Positions 1-21,879 are shown, numbered from the stretch's first letter. The stretch: 64,000 nucleotides of DNA from Bostrychus sinensis (GCA_020698575.1 CM036240.1:23097711-23161710), one strand, 5' to 3'. The notes: generated by a model from the sequence alone, not told the origin. Numbers and translations: made by a program.

Positions 1-462
1 CATTCATTTGCATTTGTGTAAACTGTGTTCACAGACAATGACTTCTGGAGTGTTCCTCCTGATCACATGGAGTGATTTCTTGTACAGAATCATGACTTTT
101 TTTTAATGCAGTGCTGCTTGAGAACCTGAATAGATGATAAGCAATAATCAAGACTCCTTTTTTAAAAAATTTCTAAAATGTTGCCTATTTACCAAATTAT
201 TTGCAAAATGCTCATCAAGCTGTTTTTTATAGTAAAACTTTCTTGCTTTTTTAGGAGTGTTTTGCCATCAAATTTTTAAATTTGCTATATATTTTTAATG
301 AAATTGTTCAATATTGTTTATAGAGTATTGTGAATAAATTATTTTATTAGATTGGCAAACCATAGCCTTCTGTTTTATTCACACTGTTATTACACATCTT
401 TGACCTTTCTTCTGAATTGGGTGGGTGTATATATTAAGATTATTTGTAACTTTAAAACTCAC

Positions 463-581
463 ATCTATACATCTGTAGAGTTTAGACAGACAAACAAGTG
501 TTCTTCTAACAGTAGGGTACCACATGCCGTGCAGGTCAGCAGGAGAGATGGACATCTGCTGACGGGATGTTTCTACACTCC
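463..581 (-). CDS. cog3: cog3 coding exon 15 (last one in the window)
   Basis: Residues 527-566, SVETSRQQMSISPADLHGMW through KLYRCID. Donor gtgagt, phase 0. The next exon (human RAVFQGLSQEAL) is not in the window, so positions 1-462 are intron. Confidence 0.94.
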
Positions 582-3500
582 CTGTACAAATCAGAAGAGC
601 TATCAAGCCAATCACAATTATGTACAGTCATTCAAAGTCACAATGTGGAGATACAGACCAACGTTACTGTTTCGTCTACCGTCACGATCCTCCAGTTGTA
701 CATCAGAAAATGTGGGCTCCTGTGACATCTGCTTCATCTGCTCCTCCTTCAAGCTCTGAGCTATTCTCTGTTGAGGACAAAAAGGGCAAGACAAAAGATA
801 GTACATCAAAAAGGATAGTTGTTAAAACCCTCATTTAGACACAAGTCTCTAAGGCAGTGCAAGAATTATAGGATATGGGATACACAAGGGACAATTTTAT
901 GTATTCTGGGTACCTTCAGGATTTTCCCAGGAAGGACTTTTAAAGACCTTTTAATGCCACTAAAGACAGAATTTAACCACAAATATACATCCACAAACCA
1001 ACTTGATATTTTTTTTGGCTCAGGCTTATCCAATCCAGTTGACGAAAAACTTTTTTCACTCTTTTTTTTTTTTTTTTTTTTATGCGGCAGTCAATAATTA
1101 GAACTGAAAAAAATTAAGTCCTTGAACAAAATGTAATACCTTCCTATCTCCTTTGGAGGCTCAATTTCATATTTTAAAAGCAAGACCTTGGGGGTTCCCT
1201 AGTATTATTATTATTATTATTATTATTATTTTTAATTTGAACCATACTCCAAGAACATACTTCCATCATTTCCAGTTTTTCAGGATAGGCCAGATCCCCT
1301 GAAGCTGGGTTGTACCCCGTAATGTCCGTCTGGATGTAAATGTGCGTCCTATAGACCAGCCTTTCCTGGACATCCTCCAGCATCTGCTTCACGACAGCAT
1401 CAAAGGCTCCCAACTGTGCAGCTACCGAAAAGGAGGCAGAGGTCAGCTTACAGGTGAACAACTAACAAAACTCCCAATCCTTGGCTGTAAATAGATCTAT
1501 TTGATACAAGGCCTGTAGGGTCTGCACACTAAAGAGACTGAAAATCGATGTGGGAGTTGGTGCGACCATGAAAAAAAATCTGAACAGGTGACAAAGAATG
1601 AAAAAGGCATGGTGCTGAACAATAAAAGTGTCAGTCTTCATGTTTCAAAGAAAAGTATATCAAGTTGCTGTGCTGGTTCCAAGAGCACATACTTTCACTG
1701 CAAGTTCTCTGCTCATATAACAACCTGCTTCACTATCTTTGTAACAACAGATTTCTGTCACACTGAAACATGTTCATTTCAACACGATTAAATAATTAAA
1801 GATATTAGGGAGGCTCTTTAAAAATTCATTTTTTGGAATATTTATTAAAACTACCTTCATTGCCCTGTATAAGGCTTATAAATTGGTGTATTAGAAAATA
1901 TAATAATAATATTAATAAACTGTGGACTCTCTGGGACCTCAACCAATCGTTTTCGTCATGAGTATGGTAATCATTGTTCCAATCATTCTGCCTTCCTGGT
2001 TTCAGCGATACGTGCACGTTCTTGTGCATGCGCATGAGTACGCAGTATGTTTATGTAGTCTGGCGCAAGCCTCAGCGTAGGCTTTGAAGAGCACAATGGC
2101 TCAGGAAAACCGTGAACTGGGTGGTCACAAAAGGAAAACTGCTTTTGTGTACCAGAGGAAGAGAATAACCGCAGAAGAGCAGAATAAAATCCGTGTGGTT
2201 CTTGGCGATTCTTTCAAATGATGGCGTGCACTGTAGGAACAGAAAGGGCTTCAGCATTGGTCGCCAAGTTTCTGCTGGACAGGTACGTTTATCTTATTGT
2301 TTGAAAAAAATGCCTTTTTTCTTTATCTGTTGAACCTTTTCAACTGTACAGCAACCGTCAGTTTGCTAATGCTACCAATAGCAGGAGTATATATTTTTGC
2401 TCACATTTAGGGACTGTGAGTGTGACTGGGTCTGTGTGGGGAACTAGGTCAAAGGTCACGCAAACAAACAATGCAGGTCTAGGTTGAGGCGAATCTCTGC
2501 TGATGCTGGCTGTAAACAAACACTTGTGTTCCAACGCTCGTGCACGTTGCTGTGGAGGAGTTCCTTGGAAAGGAACAGTGAAGGGCGGGGGAGGACCTGA
2601 CGCATGCACGTTATTCAAAAAAGGACAAACAGTCGCTGGTTTCTCAGCAGTCAAAAAAAATCCTCCCTAATATCTTTAAGTAGCTAAAAAATCGGTTTCC
2701 CCCTTTTAACACCAAATCATTTATAGTGAGCCTTGCAAAGTTAATTTCAAACAAAACTTGCAGATAAATATTGAACCTACCATTATTTTGGACATGATCT
2801 TCCAACATCTCATTCTTGAGAATGCTACAGAGCTCAGAAAGGGTTTCCAGGTGGATGATGTGGATAATCATTGGCCGGAGAACATCATATAAGGACAAAC
2901 ATAACTTCTCTAGCAACTCCCTGAAACGGAACAAAGACAATTTAAAATCTTTGTGGGCTTAAGAGTAATCGAAACTGTGTCCATTTGTCAAGGTTTTCTT
3001 AGCTAAACAAAAGAAACCTAGCAAATGGCTCACAGCAAATCGATGAACATTATCCACTCTTAGACAGAAAACAATGTGCCTATCCAGGCTGTAGAGTGCT
3101 TTTGCAAGTCTACTTATCAAGCGTGCACCGTTTATAGCTGAAAATGGCTATCATGCATAGACCTACGCCTTTAACAAACATAAAATGGCAGTGTTGGCTG
3201 GAATCATGTTACAAGCAAAAGACGGGGGTCACTTACTCTAGTTTGGGTGTAGGCTTAGAGAAAAACTCATTATAAAGTTGGTGTTCATCCTGGCACACGT
3301 GCACCATGAACGCACAGCCGCTGCGAACCTATCATCAAACAAAACACATGATGATAACTGTTGACAGTGCCTAATATTGTGTGGCTTTGGCACTGCTTCA
3401 AAAGCCCAAGTACACTTTGCCTATAAATGATGCAGACACCAATTAGGGTAATCATTAACAAGATGCATAACCTTTCAAGTTTTATTTAAAAAAGCTTGGA

Positions 3501-6500
3501 CAGGTGGTGTGCCAGTAAGGACGCTTTCGTTGCATGAAATTCTGACCTTTAATTATCACATCCCCATCAAGCCAATTAGTGTGATGCCTTTAAATGCCAA
3601 AACAGTGTCAAATAAGCAGTCTGGTAAGGTGCCAAAATTAGATATTATTCTCTCTTAAGTGTAGCAAAAAAAAAAAGATATAGGCTGTAAAAAATTATGC
3701 CACACTTTAGATCAGTGTAACTTCTAATAATCATACAAATAACACTGGTTTTCCGTATAGGATTTCACTCATCAGATGGTTCCTTTGCATGACATTGGTT
3801 TGAACTTGACTAATGACTAATCTCAAAGAGGCAAAGCAAAGAGGTGAGCCACTGTCCCCTGTAAAGCCAAGCAGTCCCATTCATGCTTGAGCCATTTTGA
3901 TCTGTCTCACCTTTCTGATACCAAAGATGGGTCCAAAACTAATGAAATACACTGTCCTCCACTAATATTGGCACCCTTGGTAAATATGAGCAAAGAAGGC
4001 AGTGTCCTTATTTCTTTAACATTTTGATAATTTTATCAAAACACACTACTAGCACGCTACTTGACAAAAAACAAAATTGTAACAACATTGCAGCTTTATT
4101 AAAATAATAATAATTTGCTAAATATATGTGTGCCAAAATTATTGGCACCCCTATGAATTCACATTAGAAAAATATTTTTATATAATCCAAGTGGTTTCTT
4201 AATTTTAAGGTGGGTTGCAAAATTCCAGGCATTTTCAAAGTTGGAAATTTTCCATGGGAATAAACGGGAATTTATGGGAATTAACAGGAATTTATGGGAA
4301 TTAACGGGAATTTATGGGAATAAATTGGGAACTTACACAATTCAAAGCTGTCCCATGACAGGGTTAGGGTTAGGCTGCAGTTCCCAGGCTGGCCACTGAG
4401 GGTGGTGCTGTTTTTTGAGCAGATTAATGTAATATGGTGTTTTTCCACTGATAAAACTGTGTCAGCTCAGCACATGTTCTCTCTTTTGAACAATTTCCAT
4501 TCTGTTTGACTGTGCCTCTATAAAACAGGTGGCTGTGTGCTGTGTACTGAGAACAACTCTGTTGTAGTTTGAATTGAAATATAATTGCAGAATTGTATTG
4601 ACCTTTGTACCAAAAGTTTAATTTGCTTATTAGCAATATAGCTGCTATGATATGCTAAATGCAAATACCTAAAAGCCAAGCTAAGACCTTGGTGCATAAA
4701 TCAACCTTACTTTAAAATGAAGTAGCAGAAAATATTGCAAAAGTCAAAGGAGTGTTTATTTACTTTTTTGGTTTTGGGAAGTAATATTTTACTTAACAAA
4801 TGTTTTATTGTTAAAAGACAAATCTGTTCTGTAAATGTTTAATAAAGTTGTTTAAATCTGTTGGATTATAATGTTTTTTTATTTATTAATATATGGTTTC
4901 CAAATTTTAAAATTCCCAAAATTTCCAAGCTTAATTTCCCATGGAAAGTTTCCAGAAAATTTCTGGAAATTTACCGGAAATTTTCCGCCCCTTTGCAACC
5001 CTAATCTTAAGTAAACCTCGGTGTCTAGGAACAGGAAATGGTTTCCTTCCAACCATGATTTTCTGTTTCACTGGAGTATAAATAAGAGATTGCACATAGG
5101 CCTTTTAGTCAATCAGCATAATGCAAAAGACCAAAGAACCAAGTTGTGATGTACAGCAAAAGGTTGTTGTGCGTCACAAAATGGAAAGTGCCCATAAGAA
5201 AATAGCAAAAACACTGAAAATGCCAATTTCTAACATCAATGCACGGTCACTAGGATGATTCCAGTGGCCTAAAAATCTCCACAAATCATTGCTAGAGAGG
5301 TGCAGAAGTTAGTTGGGCCTGGGGATCAGAAAGCCTCCTAAACTACAACTTAACACAGTCAACACTGAAGAAGCCTGCAAATAATAAACACAAAGTAGCT
5401 ATACCAGTGGAGGCTTGTCTGTTTACTCAGCAACACAGCAAGAGAGCAACCATTAATGGAAGATGATACCAAAAAAAAAAAATAGCAATGCATACATGCA
5501 ATGTTTAACAAGGAGACCATTTTGAATTTGTATAGGTCTAAAGCTGAACTCAGAGCTAGTAGTTTAAGGAAAGCCTTAAACTAGGAAACTGGGTGATTTT
5601 TCTATTATATATTATAATATAAAAGCAGCAAAGGTAGCTTTGCTGTTGTTGGAGGGTGGAGTTACCTTGATAGAAATTTGAAAGAATGACAGGAATAAGT
5701 GACAATATAGGGCTACACAAACAAACAGTACAATTTAGTCGTCCATCAAGTGCAAAAATTGGATGACGGATATTTCTTGCAAAAAACACAGAAAAGAAAT
5801 TGAAGGCTCTGTCCTGGTCATTCTTATTCCTCTTAAATGTCACATGATGCTGTGCAAAGGGCAGTTCAGTCGTGCCTTACCAGAGCGCAGTGATCTTTGC
5901 TGTTTTGGTTGGTCAGGTCTGTAATGGTGGATGTAATACTGGGGCTTAAGAGCTGCTCTCTCTGGTCAAGGTAGCACTGGTGAATCTCATCAAGGAGGTG
6001 CTGATATCTATGCATTTTATGACGAAGAGAGATTAGTTTTTAAAAACTTGATAGAATATAAAATGTTGATGTCTTTAAACACCCACTCTGGAATTTTTTC
6101 TGCTCGCTGTTCAATCTGTTCAATTAATGTCTGAAAAAGACAAATATAGCATGTACTGATGTAATTTTACAGAAATTAAATGTTCATCTTATTTCAGAAA
6201 AGCATTATACTCACTCTAACTTTAGGTGCTGCTGCTCGAAACTTAACATAATAAAGTGTAAAGGCATTGTCTGCATTAGCTAAGCCCATTGGATCCTGCA
6301 AGAAACAAATACAATTGTGTTCATAGTGTTTATACTGTACTATACACAACTACAGACAAAACTGTAATACTTACCCTTTTTGTTAACTGACTTGTAAGGT
6401 TCTGCATAGTGTTTACAATATGAATCTTCATGAAGTGCATGGCTTTTGAAAGACATTGTTTAAATTTGGCCAAATAAACAGGATAGTCCTTAAAATTTGG

Positions 6501-8814
6501 CTGTGGAGAACAAAGATAGTGTTAATTGTATTGAATTTTAAAAAAGACTATGGCAAATTCTCTATTCTCTAGTCCAGTTTATGTTTACTAACACCAAAAG
6601 GATTACAGTGAAAAGCATAAATAAAGTGATTAAAGAAAAGATTACATAGATAACTTTCACACAAAAAATGTATACTAGTCAATAACTAAATTGACACAAA
6701 TGCACTTATACTGTATATCAAGCTAAATAAGTGCCACTACTACTTACATGGGCAGAAACATATTCAATGCAGTCATCCAGTTTAGACAGCATTGGTATAA
6801 AGCCCTCACTATTTACAGACAGAGTTGGTGAGTTCAGTTTCTGAAAAGGAAACACAAAATATCAAAATGTATAATCTTCTATCCATACTTTTAAAAGCAA
6901 GACATAAAGCAATAACTGCAGAGAAGTTAGTGTTTTTTTTTTTTTTTTTAAATCCAGGCAAGATCACAGATTTCAATGTGTTTGAAAGGTTCACCAAAAA
7001 GGTGTGAATCCTATGTGTTAGGTAGCTTTAAAAAGGTTTAGCCAGGAGTAAATGTGTGAACAGGTAATTATGAGAGGACAAAGGTAAAAATGAGATTAGT
7101 GTACCAAAACAAGTTTTATACTGTTGTTTTTTTGTGACGCTACACTTCTCATGGTGATTATTTATTCTTAATTAATGTGTCAGAATGTCAACAAAACACA
7201 AAATGGCTCAGGTAAAAAACTATTTTACCAACTTTTTAGGAAGTCACAAACTTACCGTGTTTATGTTTTCTAACTCATTGAAATATGACAGCTTCTGTTG
7301 AATGCTCTCTGCCAGGTCAACAAGCTCTGACTGTCGACACAAAAACAACATGGTTCTAAAAGAAAAGTCATCACTTTCAATACAAATTATACCCAACAAT
7401 AGATGAATAAATGTCACCTGTTCTTTGAGAAGTTGTTCGCAGGCTTCATGGAGTGTGCCTGTCTTGTTGGACACAAATAGGTACTGTTTCTGAAGAGAGT
7501 CCAACTGGTTTAATGCTGCACTGACGTCTTTAAGAATAGCATCACATTGCTCCTGGTAGCAGTACAGATCATCCCTTGTTTTCCTGAAAATGAATTAGGC
7601 AGGTTTGTTTTACTAGTTTACAAAATAAAGTTAATGCTACTGTTGCTACTTATAATAGCAATGTATTTACAGTTACCGCCCACCCTCCGGAGTGGAAAGT
7701 AATATTTTCAACAACTTTTTGAAAAATCCATATATTAGATACTAGAAGAAGAATAGAGATACTAGAAGAACACTTGATGGAGGCTAATGGGGTAACTCAT
7801 AACCATGTCACACATAATTTGATTTAAAACATAATCTTGATCAAATGTAAAATTACAATTAAAAAAATAAATTACATATTTCGCCCATTTTTTTAAATGA
7901 ACTGTGATATGGTCATGAGTTTTTTCAAATAGTCAATGAGGAAAATGAATGGGAAATTTACTCCTGGAAACGGGGGTTGGGCAGTCGCTGTTCAGCCCTA
8001 CTGATGGTGGCAATGGAAACTTGAAGCTTCTTCTAAGAGAGGTAATGATATTTATAACATGTAATGAGCAACAAAATGCGTAGATTAATGCACCAACAAC
8101 ATAACTACCTGTATTTCGCACTCTCATCCTGGTCCATGTTGGCTTGTAACTTGGCAAACCAGGCAAAAAACTGCAAAACATGCAAGTATCATGGTAAAAT
8201 ACCAGTATCAGTATTAAAGATCAAAAATGTTTGTACTGTTTACAATCCCTGCACTCACCTGCTGTGCAGTTTCTATCCTGTCATTTTCCATGTCAAGCAT
8301 CTGAAACCCCTTCAGCAGGACGTCCTCTGTTGAAGCTGGTACTGTTGCTGTAAATGACTGCAAGGCGCGGGATGAAAGGCTGCACAAGTCCTCAATGGGC
8401 AGCTACAAAATAAAGCACAACTGACAGCTCATTTGTTTGAGCGAACTTGAGTGGCTTGAGGTGCCGTAACGACAGCACATAAAAGCGCCTCCGTCGTAAC
8501 AGTTTGATACAGAACATCGCTGCGATACGGTTTTCCCATTAGTTACATTAAAAGTTAAGTGCGGGAGCCTGAGAGCTTGATCTATCAGCTCACAGTCACA
8601 AAGTCTCGTAAGTTAGCAGCACAGCTAGCTAGCCTTAGCATCTCACCTCAGATGGGACAGGGAGCGTCTCTGCGGCGGCTCGGAGCTCCAGGACAGAGTC
8701 CGTCTGTCCTTCCGTCAGAGGGGCCATGGCGTCAGTGCGGCGGTCCCATAAGGACAGCTTCTCCCGGGTGTCTTTATCTGTCAGATCCAGGAGAGACTGC
8801 TCTGTGGACGCCAT
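463..8814 (-). CDS. cog3: cog3, conserved oligomeric Golgi complex subunit 3 (5' part, 15 exons)
   Basis: Subunit of lobe A of the COG tethering complex, which captures retrograde vesicles at the Golgi and keeps glycosylation enzymes in place. Fifteen coding exons join in frame on the minus strand: 8647-8814, 8259-8402, 8109-8170, 7418-7583, 7256-7330, 6748-6840, 6375-6500, 6215-6295, 6087-6130, 5881-6007, 3237-3328, 2781-2920, 1261-1421, 668-767 and 463-581. They total 1698 nt, or 566 residues; human COG3 has 828, so the last third lies beyond the left edge. Landmark stretches shared with the vertebrate protein are LWDRRTDAMAPLT, QKQYLFVSNKTGTLHEACEQ, RSGCAFMVHVCQDEHQLYNE, THIYIQTDITGYNPA and ADLHGMWYPTVRRTLVCLSK. 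The start ATG (8812-8814) opens an N-terminus colinear with the human one. No break or missing exon was found in the visible part. Confidence 0.97.
668..767 (-). CDS. cog3: cog3 coding exon 14
   Basis: Residues 494-527, RIAQSLKEEQMKQMSQEPTF through DGRRN. The first residue is Arg where human has Gln. Ends in phase 1 with the weaker donor gtaacg, chosen because it alone keeps frame with exon 15. Confidence 0.9.
1062..1081. repeat. poly(T) tract
   Basis: Uninterrupted run of T inside cog3 intron 13. No SINE body is recognised next to it. Confidence 0.8.
1202..1231. repeat. (ATT)n microsatellite
   Basis: About nine copies of a 3-bp unit, lying 30 bp beyond the donor of cog3 exon 13. Confidence 0.9.
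1261..1421 (-). CDS. cog3: cog3 coding exon 13
   Basis: Residues 440-493, AAQLGAFDAVVKQMLEDVQE through YPEKLEMME. Enters in phase 1, leaves in phase 0, donor gtatgt. Confidence 0.95.
2096..2280 (+). pseudogene. Broken coding relic of unrecognised family in cog3 intron 12
   Basis: Starting at an ATG (2096), the plus strand reads a protein-like, strongly basic stretch that includes KRKTAFVYQRKRITAEEQ and IRVVLGDSFK. It is then interrupted by TGA, continues as WRAL, hits TAG, and continues as EQKGL. After a shift of frame it resumes as ASALVAKFLLDRY. A GT donor (gtacgt) sits inside the last Arg-Tyr codons. The whole reads like the first exon of a gene or of a transposon-derived gene that has acquired two nonsense changes and one frameshift. 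The 90 bp upstream are CpG-rich for this window and include tgcatgcgcat, resembling an NRF1 site. I do not recognise the family, and no restored protein is offered. Confidence 0.5.
2781..2920 (-). CDS. cog3: cog3 coding exon 12
   Basis: Residues 393-440, ELLEKLCLSLYDVLRPMIIH through EDHVQNN. Ends in phase 1 with donor gtaggt. Confidence 0.95.
3237..3328 (-). CDS. cog3: cog3 coding exon 11
   Basis: Residues 363-393, VRSGCAFMVHVCQDEHQLYN through PTPKLE. Ends in phase 2 with donor gtaagt. A 2.55-kb intron full of transposons precedes it. Confidence 0.95.
4210..5003. mobile_element. Non-autonomous hAT-like element nested in the Tc1 copy
   Basis: Imperfect terminal inverted repeats, gggttgcaaa at the left and tttgcaaccc at the right, are flanked by an 8-bp target duplication with one mismatch (attttaag 4202-4209, atcttaag 5004-5011). 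Removing the element rejoins Tc1 sequence. It carries no transposase. Near the left end is a tandem array of a roughly 20-bp unit (about 4256-4325). Confidence 0.65.
4256..4325. repeat. Short tandem repeat, about 20-bp unit
   Basis: Three to four copies of the unit gggaatttatgggaattaac with small changes, inside the left arm of the hAT-like element. Confidence 0.75.
5881..6007 (-). CDS. cog3: cog3 coding exon 10
   Basis: Residues 320-362, YQHLLDEIHQCYLDQREQLL through NSKDHCAL. Enters in phase 2, leaves in phase 0, donor gtaagg. Confidence 0.95.
6087..6130 (-). CDS. cog3: cog3 coding exon 9
   Basis: Short 44-nt exon, residues 306-320, TLIEQIEQRAEKIPE. Ends in phase 2 with donor gtgggt. Confidence 0.93.
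6215..6295 (-). CDS. cog3: cog3 coding exon 8
   Basis: Residues 279-305, DPMGLANADNAFTLYYVKFR then AAAPKVR. Phase 0, donor gtgagt. Confidence 0.95.
6375..6500 (-). CDS. cog3: cog3 coding exon 7
   Basis: Residues 237-278, PNFKDYPVYLAKFKQCLSKA through LTSQLTKR. Phase 0, donor gtaagt. Confidence 0.95.
6748..6840 (-). CDS. cog3: cog3 coding exon 6
   Basis: Residues 206-236, KLNSPTLSVNSEGFIPML through DDCIEYVSAH. Phase 0, donor gtaagt. Confidence 0.95.
6841..7255. other. cog3 intron 5
   Basis: A 415-bp intron with a short poly(T) tract near 6932-6950. Nothing else stands out. Confidence 0.8.
7256..7330 (-). CDS. cog3: cog3 coding exon 5
   Basis: Residues 181-205, SELVDLAESIQQKLSYFNEL then ENINT. 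Phase 0, donor gtaagt. Confidence 0.95.
7418..7583 (-). CDS. cog3: cog3 coding exon 4
   Basis: Residues 125-180, ending HEACEQLLKEQ. The phase 2 entry codon AG+G restores the Arg that follows KY; the donor is gtgaca. Confidence 0.95.
7962..8032 (-). other. cog3: Possible cassette exon in cog3 intron 3
   Basis: A 71-nt block has a pyrimidine-rich acceptor (cctctcttag) and a usable donor (GGA then gtaaat), and its base composition is unlike the surrounding intron. Spliced between exons 3 and 4 it would shift the frame and create a TAA within exon 4, so it would act as a poison exon. The main transcript needs no such exon, because exon 3 joins exon 4 in frame with human-like sequence. It may also be chance. 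Confidence 0.25.
8109..8170 (-). CDS. cog3: cog3 coding exon 3
   Basis: Residues 105-125, FFAWFAKLQANMDQDESAKYR. Ends in phase 2 with donor gtagtt. Confidence 0.94.
8259..8402 (-). CDS. cog3: cog3 coding exon 2
   Basis: Residues 57-104, LPIEDLCSL to DRIETAQQ. The acceptor is ttgtag and the donor gtgagt; phase 0 at both ends. Confidence 0.95.
8647..8814 (-). CDS. cog3: cog3 coding exon 1
   Basis: Encodes residues 1-56, from MASTEQSLLDL to LPVPSE. The donor after GAG is gtgaga, phase 0. Confidence 0.95.
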
Positions 8815-8960
8815 CGTCACTTTGGACAACACCAACGTCAGCACGGCACAGCTACTTCCTGTTCCGGGATTGTGGGCGGCGCTTGAGGACAGGACAGACA
8901 GGATTTCTATGGACAGCACCGCTGTTGACAGGACGGTCAGTATGTATGGCTTACCCATAG
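8815..8960 (-). promoter_or_regulatory. cog3: cog3 core promoter (GC box and ETS-like sites)
   Basis: Immediately upstream of the start codon the AT-rich background gives way to GC-rich sequence. On the minus strand it contains a CCGGAA ETS-type core (8862-8868), a second AGGAAGT core (8854-8860) and a CCGCCC GC box (8874-8879). No TATA box is seen. This fits a housekeeping-type promoter; the transcription start itself cannot be placed. Confidence 0.55.
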
Positions 8961-10146
8961 TGTTAAATGAATAAATATTGTATAATTTTATATAATGCTT
9001 ATATTAATACGTTGTTATGTGCTTTCGTTTGTTGTATAAAACCATAATCAGTCACAGTCTATAATCCTTTCTACAGTCAATGTATAAAAAACTTAATTGT
9101 AATTCGACTGTACGTCAATACACGACAGGCCAAAAAATGTTTAAAAAAATTAGATTAAAATAAGACATTGTGAATATGATTCTTCACACAGATATTGCCA
9201 GGTTAAGCTAATGAAATTAACTGTGACTGAAATTTTGCTGATACCTTTGTTAATGTTCATTTTAACATGAAATGCAAAAAAAAAAAAAAAAAAAGAAAAA
9301 AAAGAAAGAAAAAAAAAAGGAAAAAGTCATATTTTAGGCTAATATTTCCAAACCAAGCTTAAGTAGTCTAGCTAAATAGGTCTTTTGCATGAACATGCTT
9401 TTGTTTGAAACCTACTGTACCCATTACAACATGTTACTTTTTAGGTCATTAAATGGGTCCAGCAGGTGGAGCCCTGGGGAGCAAGGCTCTGTCATACAAT
9501 AATAATTTGTTTCCCTTCAATTTTTGTTATTACTTTTTTGATCACGCTTTTATTGCACTCACAGGCATATTTTCTTCATTATTTTCTTCATATATTTACT
9601 TATGTAGATTTCATCATCTACTAACTACCTTAAAAAAAACGTTTATATATGTATGTCTGTGAAGACTCTCAGTCGGGTAATTGCATCGCAACAAAAGAGA
9701 AAGCCTCTTGGATAAGAGGTGAAACGTCTTCAACTTGAAAAATCCAATCCAGATGACTGCTTTTTTAACTTTTTGTTGCGAGGTTTATATATGTATATAT
9801 CATACATGTGTTTCCTGTTTCAAAAACTGTGTAAGATGTCCTGAAGGCTTTGTCTGTGGGGTGTCTAATGCAGAGGTCACTCACAGTTCATGTTTTTCTC
9901 CTTTTCTTTGGTTGAAAGGAGACGCTGAAAATCCAAGCCGTGTTAGACAAGTATAAAAAGAGATGTCAGAGTGAATCATGTCATATAGATTATATTTTGG
10001 CTTAGGGTGGGTCTGAGTGAGTTTTTGTCTAGAGTAACACTTGCATATTTGATAGTATCTTCTTAATGCTTTGAAATCATATTCAGACATAATCAAACAT
10101 TAATGAACATCATAGACAGTAATATCAGGCTTAATAAGAATCAGCT
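8961..10146. other. cog3-mid1 intergenic spacer
   Basis: No gene found. It contains an A-rich tract at 9276-9326. A block around 9490-9790 (agaggtgaaacgtcttcaac) resembles a dispersed fish repeat I know by sight but cannot name. With 8815-8960 it separates the 5' end of cog3 from the 3' end of mid1, both on the minus strand. Confidence 0.6.
9276..9326. repeat. A-rich tract
   Basis: Long A run with scattered G, intergenic. It may be the tail of an old retroposon, but no body is recognised. Confidence 0.8.
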
Positions 10147-10215
10147 TTTATTGCCAAAGAAGAATTGTGATGTGAGGCTTAATGGCAAACAGGGATGTAA
10201 CTACAGCAAGCAAAA
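10134..10215. repeat. Fragment of dispersed fish repeat (agaatcagcttttattgcca type)
   Basis: The block starting aagaatcagcttttattgcc matches the consensus start of a very common teleost interspersed repeat. It supplies an AATAAA on the minus strand downstream of mid1. Confidence 0.4.
10147..10152 (-). terminator. mid1: Distal candidate polyadenylation signal for mid1
   Basis: AATAAA on the minus strand about 510 nt after the mid1 stop codon, lying in repeat-derived sequence. Confidence 0.35.
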
Positions 10216-10587
10216 GACAGGTGATAGTATTAGGATACTGCTTATGACATTTATAAGGGTAAATGTTTTCTATTAGTAAATCATTTAATTCTTTTCAAAG
10301 AGATAGTTTTAAATATTTGTATTATTTTACTTTTTTATGACAGGCTGTGTCATTTTAAAGTGCCATGGCTTAAAAATGTTTCCAAAACATTTAAAAATAG
10401 CCTTTAACACAACCTCTCAAAAGCAGAGCATCAAAGTGCATGCTTGACATTTAACAAGCATCCTTACTGCAAACTATAAGGAAAATGTACATAAAAGTGC
10501 CAAGAAAAAAATTAATCTACAAATATATATTTAAATAATTCTAAATGAACCGTTAATATTAACAAAGTTTTTATATAAACCTGGCTA

Positions 10588-10593
10588 TTTATT
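10588..10593 (-). terminator. mid1: Proximal candidate polyadenylation signal for mid1
   Basis: AATAAA on the minus strand about 72 nt after the mid1 stop codon (10665-10667). MID1 transcripts in mammals have long 3' UTRs, so a distal site may dominate. Confidence 0.4.
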
Positions 10594-10664
10594 CCAACTC
10601 CTTTAATGTTTTCATTGCCATTAGTGCAGACATTGTGCAGTCTTTTAGTACAAAAGAAATAAAA

Positions 10665-21553
<10,889 letters not shown>

Positions 21554-21609
21554 CTTCAGGCAAAACACAGTGGGGTTGACAGCGAAATCCAGGGAAGCTG
21601 ATCAGCTAT
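21554..21609 (-). other. mid1: mid1 5' UTR part of the first coding exon
   Basis: A strong acceptor (gctatgttcacag) ends at 21610, 56 nt before the ATG, so at least one noncoding exon lies upstream. The ATG frame is closed by TGA just inside this segment. Another frame is open through it and stops at a TGA two bases before the ATG. Confidence 0.75.
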
Positions 21610-21879
21610 CTGTGAACATAGCACAAACACAAAAGACATTTAACCTAGTGGAGCTTGCAAAAAGAAGTAATGTTCACACTTATTCACAATGAGATGAACA
21701 AAAAGGAGAAAAGTAAAACTCTCAGTTGGCTTGATTTCTATTGCTGAATATGAAATGTGAATCTAAAAGCTATGCAAATGATTGTATGAGAAATCTGATT
21801 ATGGTAATGAGACAAAGTAGAAAAATAAAACAAGAAGTCCAGACAAGACAAAGAAGTGTCTCCAAATTATTCACAAAGC

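Larger units (their letters stand above)
3948..5390 (+). mobile_element. Degenerate Tc1/mariner element, interrupted by a hAT element
   Basis: Begins at a TA with a Tc1-type terminal sequence (cactgtcctccactaatatt, then ggcacccttgg). From 5121 it reads the N-terminus of a Tc1 transposase: MQKTKEPSCDVQQKVVVRHK, then KKIAKTL. This is the helix-turn-helix DNA-binding region; the frame ends at a TGA after ARSLG. No catalytic DDE part and no right terminal repeat are visible, so it is a truncated, dead copy. The right boundary is approximate. It is oriented opposite to cog3. Confidence 0.75.
3329..5880. other. cog3 intron 10, largely transposon-derived
   Basis: A 2.55-kb intron dominated by a Tc1-like element with a hAT-like insertion (separate entries). 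The flanks (3329-3947 and 5400-5880) show no coding potential or known motif. Confidence 0.7.

Noticed and set aside
7933..8181. 82-codon minus-strand open frame across cog3 exon 3 and the following intron
   Set aside because: Read-through of the exon's wrong frame into intron.
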